From an uncultured Clostridia bacterium (lineage in GTDB: Bacteria > Bacillota > Clostridia > Christensenellales > Borkfalkiaceae): 7,356 nt of DNA. The notes beneath the pieces are model-generated. The model had not been told where the DNA came from, made no database searches, and was given only the letters and a program-made list of their open reading frames with translations. This document shows, one piece after another, positions 4,214 through 7,356 of the stretch. Both the position numbers and the translations under genes were made by a program. Position 1 is the first letter of the stretch, and each line of letters starts with the position of its first letter. The DNA lies in assembly GCA_947174175.1 (NCBI GenBank), contig CAMWHW010000047.1:1-7356 (forward strand), given 5' to 3'.

Positions 4214-6421
4214 ATGGCTCTTGAATTACTTTTAATTCTTGTGGGCGCGGCGGTTATACTTGCCGTTGCCTGCGCGGCTCTCAACTATTTCATCACGAAA
4301 AAGTTGAAAGAGGGAACGGACAGAATGCAGGAAATCGCCGCGGCTATCCGCGTCGGCGCAAACGCATTCATTAAGTACGAGTACAAAATCGTTGCAATCA
4401 TCGGTTCCGTAGTCGCTGCTCTGCTCATTGCTTTCGTAAGCTGGCAAACAGGGTTAGCGTTCATTATCGGCGCGCTTATGTCTGCGGGTGCGGGCTTCGT
4501 CGGAATGAAGATAGCAACGTACGCAAACGTTCGCGTTACCAACACGGCAAACGAAACGCGCGACACGGGCAAGACCTTAAAGACCGCATTCAGAGGCGGC
4601 TCGGTTATGGGTCTATGCGTTGCTGGTTTCGCGCTGTTGGGTGCGGTTATCGTGTACGCGGTATTCGGTATCGGCTGCCACCAGATTAACGACGTAATCG
4701 GCACCACCAAACCCCTCTGGACCAACTGGACGGGACTTGACGCGGGCTTTACCATGACTCTTTCGGGTTACGCTCTCGGCTGCTCGATTATAGCGCTGTT
4801 CAACCGCGTAGGCGGCGGTATCTACACCAAGGCTGCGGATATGGGTGCAGACCTCGTAGGTAAGACCGAAGCGCACATTCCCGAGGACGACCCCCGCAAC
4901 CCCGCGACTATCGCAGATAACGTAGGCGACAACGTGGGCGACGTTGCAGGACTCGGTTCCGACCTTCTGGAATCTTTCGTAGGCGCAATGCTTTCGGGCG
5001 TTATCCTTGGCTGCGAGCTGTACGCTCACCAGGCTCTTCTTACGGGTCAGGTTCAGCTGTTAAAGACCTTGCTCCTGTTCCCGATGGTGTTCTCGGGCGT
5101 AGGACTTATCGGCTGCGTAATCGGCATTTTCTATCTGCTGCTCATACCGTTGAAAAAGAATACCAACGTACATATGCAGCTGAACATAGCCACGTGGATA
5201 TCCGCGGGCGTTTCGGTCGTCGGCTGTTTCCTGTTAAGCTTCTTTATGTTCAAAGACTTCAACACGGAAATTATGAAGACGGCGCTCGGCTTCAAGGCGG
5301 GTAACCTCTCGCCCTGGATAGCGGCAATTCTCGGCATAGCGGCGGGCATTATAATCGGTATCATTTCCGAATATTACACCAGCTACGACTACAAGCCCAC
5401 CAAGGGCATTGCAAAGTCGGCAAAGGAAGGCTCCGCACTCACCATCACCGAAGGTATGGCAACGGGTATGATAAGCTGTATGCTTCCCGTCATAGTGCTG
5501 GGCGTTGCGATTTACGGCTCCTACGCGGTTGCGGGTATGTACGGCGTTGCGTGCGCGGCAATCGGTATGCTTTCGTTCGTTGCGGCAACCGTTTCGGTTG
5601 ACACTTACGGACCTATCTCCGACAACGCGGGCGGCATTGCGGAAATGTCCTTCCTCGACCCCGAGGTTCGCGAAATCACCGATCAGCTTGACGCGGTCGG
5701 CAACACCACGGCGGCAATCGGCAAGGGCTTTGCAATCGGTTCCGCATCGTTCGCAACTCTGTCGCTTCTGTGCTCCTATCTGTACGCGTTCGGCGGTATT
5801 GACGCCGTAGGTATGGTTACGCTCAATATCGTTAACCCCCTGACCTTGGTCGGCGCAATCGTCGGCGCGGCAATTCCCTTCATGTTCTCGGGTATGCTCA
5901 TTCAGGCTGTTGCCAAGGCAGCAAGACACATGGTAGAGGAAGTCCGCCGTCAGTTCAGAGAAATTCCCGGTATCCTTGAAGGCGAGGCTAAGCCCGACTA
6001 CAAGACCTGTATCGAAATTTCTTCGCGCGGCTCCTTAAAGGAAATGAAAATTCCCTGCCTTATCGCAATTGCAATTCCCGTCGTATCCGGCTTTATCTTC
6101 GGTGCGGAATTCGTTGGCGGCTTGCTGGTCGGCGCGATTATCGCGGCAATCATGCTTGCAATCTACACGGGTAACGCGGGCGGCGCCTGGGATAACGCAA
6201 AGAAGTTTATCGAAAGCGGCGGCGTAGAAGGCGTGAAGAAGGGTGAAGAAGGTTACGACGGCGTTCACGACGCTGCCGTCGTCGGCGACACCGTAGGCGA
6301 CCCCTTAAAGGATACGGTAGGACCTTCCCTCGACATTCTCATCAAGATAATGTCCACCATTTCGCTCGTAATGGTAGTAGTCTTCTACAAATACAACCTG
6401 TTCTCGGTCATTATCAAGTAA
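4214..6421 (+). CDS. hppA: K+-dependent membrane-bound pyrophosphatase (Na+ and/or H+ pump)
   Basis: This 735-residue integral membrane enzyme has about 16 hydrophobic segments. It hydrolyses pyrophosphate in the cytoplasm and couples this to pumping Na+ or H+ outward, recovering energy from biosynthetic PPi. The family's active-site blocks are complete: DMGADLVGKTEA (209-220) and E224-D-D-P-R-N-P230, then D235-N-V-G-D-N-V-G-D243. S469-D-N-A-G-G474, N654-A-G-G and G691-D-T-V-G-D-P-L-K-D700 follow. The helix after GNTT has A500 and G503 where K+-independent enzymes carry Lys and Thr, so K+ dependence is predicted. The helix-6 glutamate E253 (in GSDLLES) is at the position typical of Na+-transporting members rather than four residues later as in plant H+-PPases. 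Na+ pumping, perhaps with H+, is therefore likely but not proven. The length is normal. The gene has its own promoter and terminator and stands alone. Confidence 0.97.
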   Translation: MALELLLILVGAAVILAVACAALNYFITKKLKEGTDRMQEIAAAIRVGANAFIKYEYKIVAIIGSVVAALLIAFVSWQTGLAFIIGALMSAGAGFVGMKIATYANVRVTNTANETRDTGKTLKTAFRGGSVMGLCVAGFALLGAVIVYAVFGIGCHQINDVIGTTKPLWTNWTGLDAGFTMTLSGYALGCSIIALFNRVGGGIYTKAADMGADLVGKTEAHIPEDDPRNPATIADNVGDNVGDVAGLGSDLLESFVGAMLSGVILGCELYAHQALLTGQVQLLKTLLLFPMVFSGVGLIGCVIGIFYLLLIPLKKNTNVHMQLNIATWISAGVSVVGCFLLSFFMFKDFNTEIMKTALGFKAGNLSPWIAAILGIAAGIIIGIISEYYTSYDYKPTKGIAKSAKEGSALTITEGMATGMISCMLPVIVLGVAIYGSYAVAGMYGVACAAIGMLSFVAATVSVDTYGPISDNAGGIAEMSFLDPEVREITDQLDAVGNTTAAIGKGFAIGSASFATLSLLCSYLYAFGGIDAVGMVTLNIVNPLTLVGAIVGAAIPFMFSGMLIQAVAKAARHMVEEVRRQFREIPGILEGEAKPDYKTCIEISSRGSLKEMKIPCLIAIAIPVVSGFIFGAEFVGGLLVGAIIAAIMLAIYTGNAGGAWDNAKKFIESGGVEGVKKGEEGYDGVHDAAVVGDTVGDPLKDTVGPSLDILIKIMSTISLVMVVVFYKYNLFSVIIK

Positions 6422-6427
6422 TTTAAA

Positions 6428-6442
6428 AATTAAAATTCAAGC
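6428..6442 (+). repeat. 15-nt motif preceding a terminator (copy 2)
   Basis: This is identical to AATTAAAATTCAAGC at 4042-4056 and again sits between a stop codon and the hairpin stem. The two genes it follows are unrelated. Confidence 0.8.
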
Positions 6443-6474
6443 CGTTCGGCATTTGCTGCCGAACGGCTTTTTTT
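6441..6474 (+). terminator. Rho-independent terminator of hppA
   Basis: A perfect 11-bp stem (6441-6451 with 6457-6467) closes a TTTGC loop and is followed by seven T (6468-6474). It starts 20 nt after the stop codon and separates hppA from the next gene. Confidence 0.95.
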
Positions 6475-6496
6475 ACGAAAATTTCACCAACTTGTT

Positions 6497-6525
6497 TTGA
6501 CTTTTGCAAGCGGGCATAATATAAT
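6497..6525 (+). promoter_or_regulatory. Sigma-A type promoter of the protease gene
   Basis: -35 TTGACT (6497-6502, 5 of 6) and a perfect -10 TATAAT (6520-6525) are 17 bp apart. The expected start is near 6532, with a leader of about 33 nt. The ribosome site is weak (AGG at 6553-6555, 9 nt before the ATG), so translation may limit expression despite the strong promoter. Confidence 0.85.
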
Positions 6526-6564
6526 TAGTACAGGCAAAACTTAAAGGTATATAGGTTTGAGATT

Positions 6565-7356
6565 ATGAAAAAGAAGATTTTGGCATCGTTCGCAGCCGCC
6601 GCGGCTCTTTCGCTGGGCATATTTTCGGGCTGTATATTCGGCAACTCGGTCAGCGTTACTTCCATAGAAAAGACGGACAGCGTGGGGCTGGTAGATTATT
6701 ATACCGTATCCTATTCGGACGGCTCCACTTCGCAGTTCACCGTAACCAACGGTAAGGACGGCGTAAACGGCAAGGATGGCACGGACGCGCAGGACGTCAC
6801 GGCGGAGGACGTCTACGCAGCCTATACCAAACGTTACGGCAACGAGCTTACTTTTAAAGAGTTCTGCGAAAAATTTCTTTCGGTCAATACGGACACCAAC
6901 GCGGCGCTGAATATGGTTCTGCGTTCGTGCATGAAGGTGTACACGGCGTTCAGAGAATCTTATTTTTCCTCAAAGCCCTCTCTGTACTGCGGCTCCGCGG
7001 TCATCTATAAAATGGAAGCCGACTATACCTATATCGTTACCAACTACCACGTGGTGTACGACAACAAGGCGTACGGGCAGAATAAGATAAGCCAGGATAT
7101 TCACGCATATCTTTACGGCAGCGAGTCAACCCCTTATCTGAACGACAGCGAAACCGAACTTATTTACGACGATTACGCAATAGCGTGCGAATATATCGGC
7201 GGCGCGATAAATTACGACGTCGCGGTTATCAGGGCAAGCACGGCGGACGTTTTAAAGATAAACCCCCAGGCGGTGCCCGCAACGGTCAGCTATAATTACT
7301 CCGTGGGCGACAACACCTACGCGGTGGGCAACCCCGACGACGGCGGCATAAGCGTA
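6565..7356 (+). CDS. Trypsin-like (HtrA/S1C type) serine protease lipoprotein, N-terminal part (partial)
   Basis: The 264 visible codons run off the right edge. The protein starts with a lipoprotein signal peptide, MKKK plus a hydrophobic core, ending at F20-S21-G22-C23. The Phe at -3 is less common than Leu. Next come a small strand-rich stretch (about 30-62), four collagen-like G-x-y triplets (63-74), and a helical segment (about 79-130). The protease fold begins near 140. TNYHVV at 159-164 supplies the catalytic His162, as in HtrA TNxHVV, and NYDVAVI at 216-222 supplies Asp218. AVGNPDDGG at 253-261 matches the HtrA-type AxGNP block. The catalytic serine and any PDZ domain lie beyond the window. 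His-to-Asp spacing is 56 residues, longer than in DegP (about 30), so an extra loop is present. Likely role: extracytoplasmic protein quality control or processing, anchored on the outer face of the membrane (inference). Confidence 0.85.
   Translation, partial: MKKKILASFAAAAALSLGIFSGCIFGNSVSVTSIEKTDSVGLVDYYTVSYSDGSTSQFTVTNGKDGVNGKDGTDAQDVTAEDVYAAYTKRYGNELTFKEFCEKFLSVNTDTNAALNMVLRSCMKVYTAFRESYFSSKPSLYCGSAVIYKMEADYTYIVTNYHVVYDNKAYGQNKISQDIHAYLYGSESTPYLNDSETELIYDDYAIACEYIGGAINYDVAVIRASTADVLKINPQAVPATVSYNYSVGDNTYAVGNPDDGGISV
6751..6786 (+). repeat. Four collagen-like G-x-y triplets
   Basis: Residues 63-74 read GKD-GVN-GKD-GTD, between the N-terminal strand-rich stretch and the helical segment of the protease lipoprotein. 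It is too short for a stable collagen helix and is probably a flexible hinge. Longer runs of this kind occur in surface proteins of many Bacillota. Confidence 0.7.

Noticed and set aside
5234..5929. Long minus-strand open frame (231 codons) opposite hppA
   Set aside because: It is antisense to conserved pyrophosphatase sequence. Its composition, rich in Arg, Cys, Asn and His, is typical of a shadow frame.

Overview
The window looks like chromosomal DNA of a low-to-mid G+C Gram-positive anaerobe, most likely an uncultured Clostridia-type Bacillota. This is inferred from three things: AGGAGG-type ribosome sites, sigma-A style promoters with 17-bp spacers and extended -10 elements, and gene content (lipoproteins with LAAC or SGC lipoboxes, a K+-dependent ion-pumping pyrophosphatase, an orphan GltD-like flavoprotein). 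There are five protein genes I accept plus one partial regulator. I saw no RNA gene, insertion sequence, prophage or CRISPR array.

Left part (1-1820, minus strand): a tight three-gene unit reads leftward from a strong promoter at 1820-1792. It holds a HIT-family protein (1759-1340), a GltD/PreT-like FAD and Fe-S oxidoreductase (1339-110, starting on the base after the HIT stop) and the first 33 codons of an XRE-type DNA-binding regulator (100-1, running off the window).

Middle (1821-4096): a divergent intergenic region with a second strong promoter at 1933-1961. The 17-bp spacer of this promoter contains an uninterrupted run of ten G. It drives a 663-residue lipoprotein of unknown function (2031-4022), followed by a very stable hairpin terminator. 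The last quarter of this gene is clearly AT-richer than the rest. A homopolymer in a promoter spacer plus a compositionally mosaic surface-lipoprotein gene is what a phase-variable surface antigen would look like. This is the best candidate for something new here, but it is an inference from one sequence.

Right part (4097-7356, plus strand): hppA, a membrane pyrophosphatase with the residues of the K+-dependent class, has its own promoter, a bracketing 9-bp inverted repeat and its own terminator. It is followed by a consensus promoter and the first 264 codons of a trypsin-like (HtrA/S1C type) protease lipoprotein, which runs off the right edge with its catalytic serine not yet reached.

Functionally the four units look independent. 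Each complete plus-strand gene is bounded by its own promoter and terminator. Two of them encode cell-surface lipoproteins and one an energy-conserving ion pump. The leftward operon is cytoplasmic redox and nucleotide metabolism. The two terminators share an identical 15-nt lead-in sequence.
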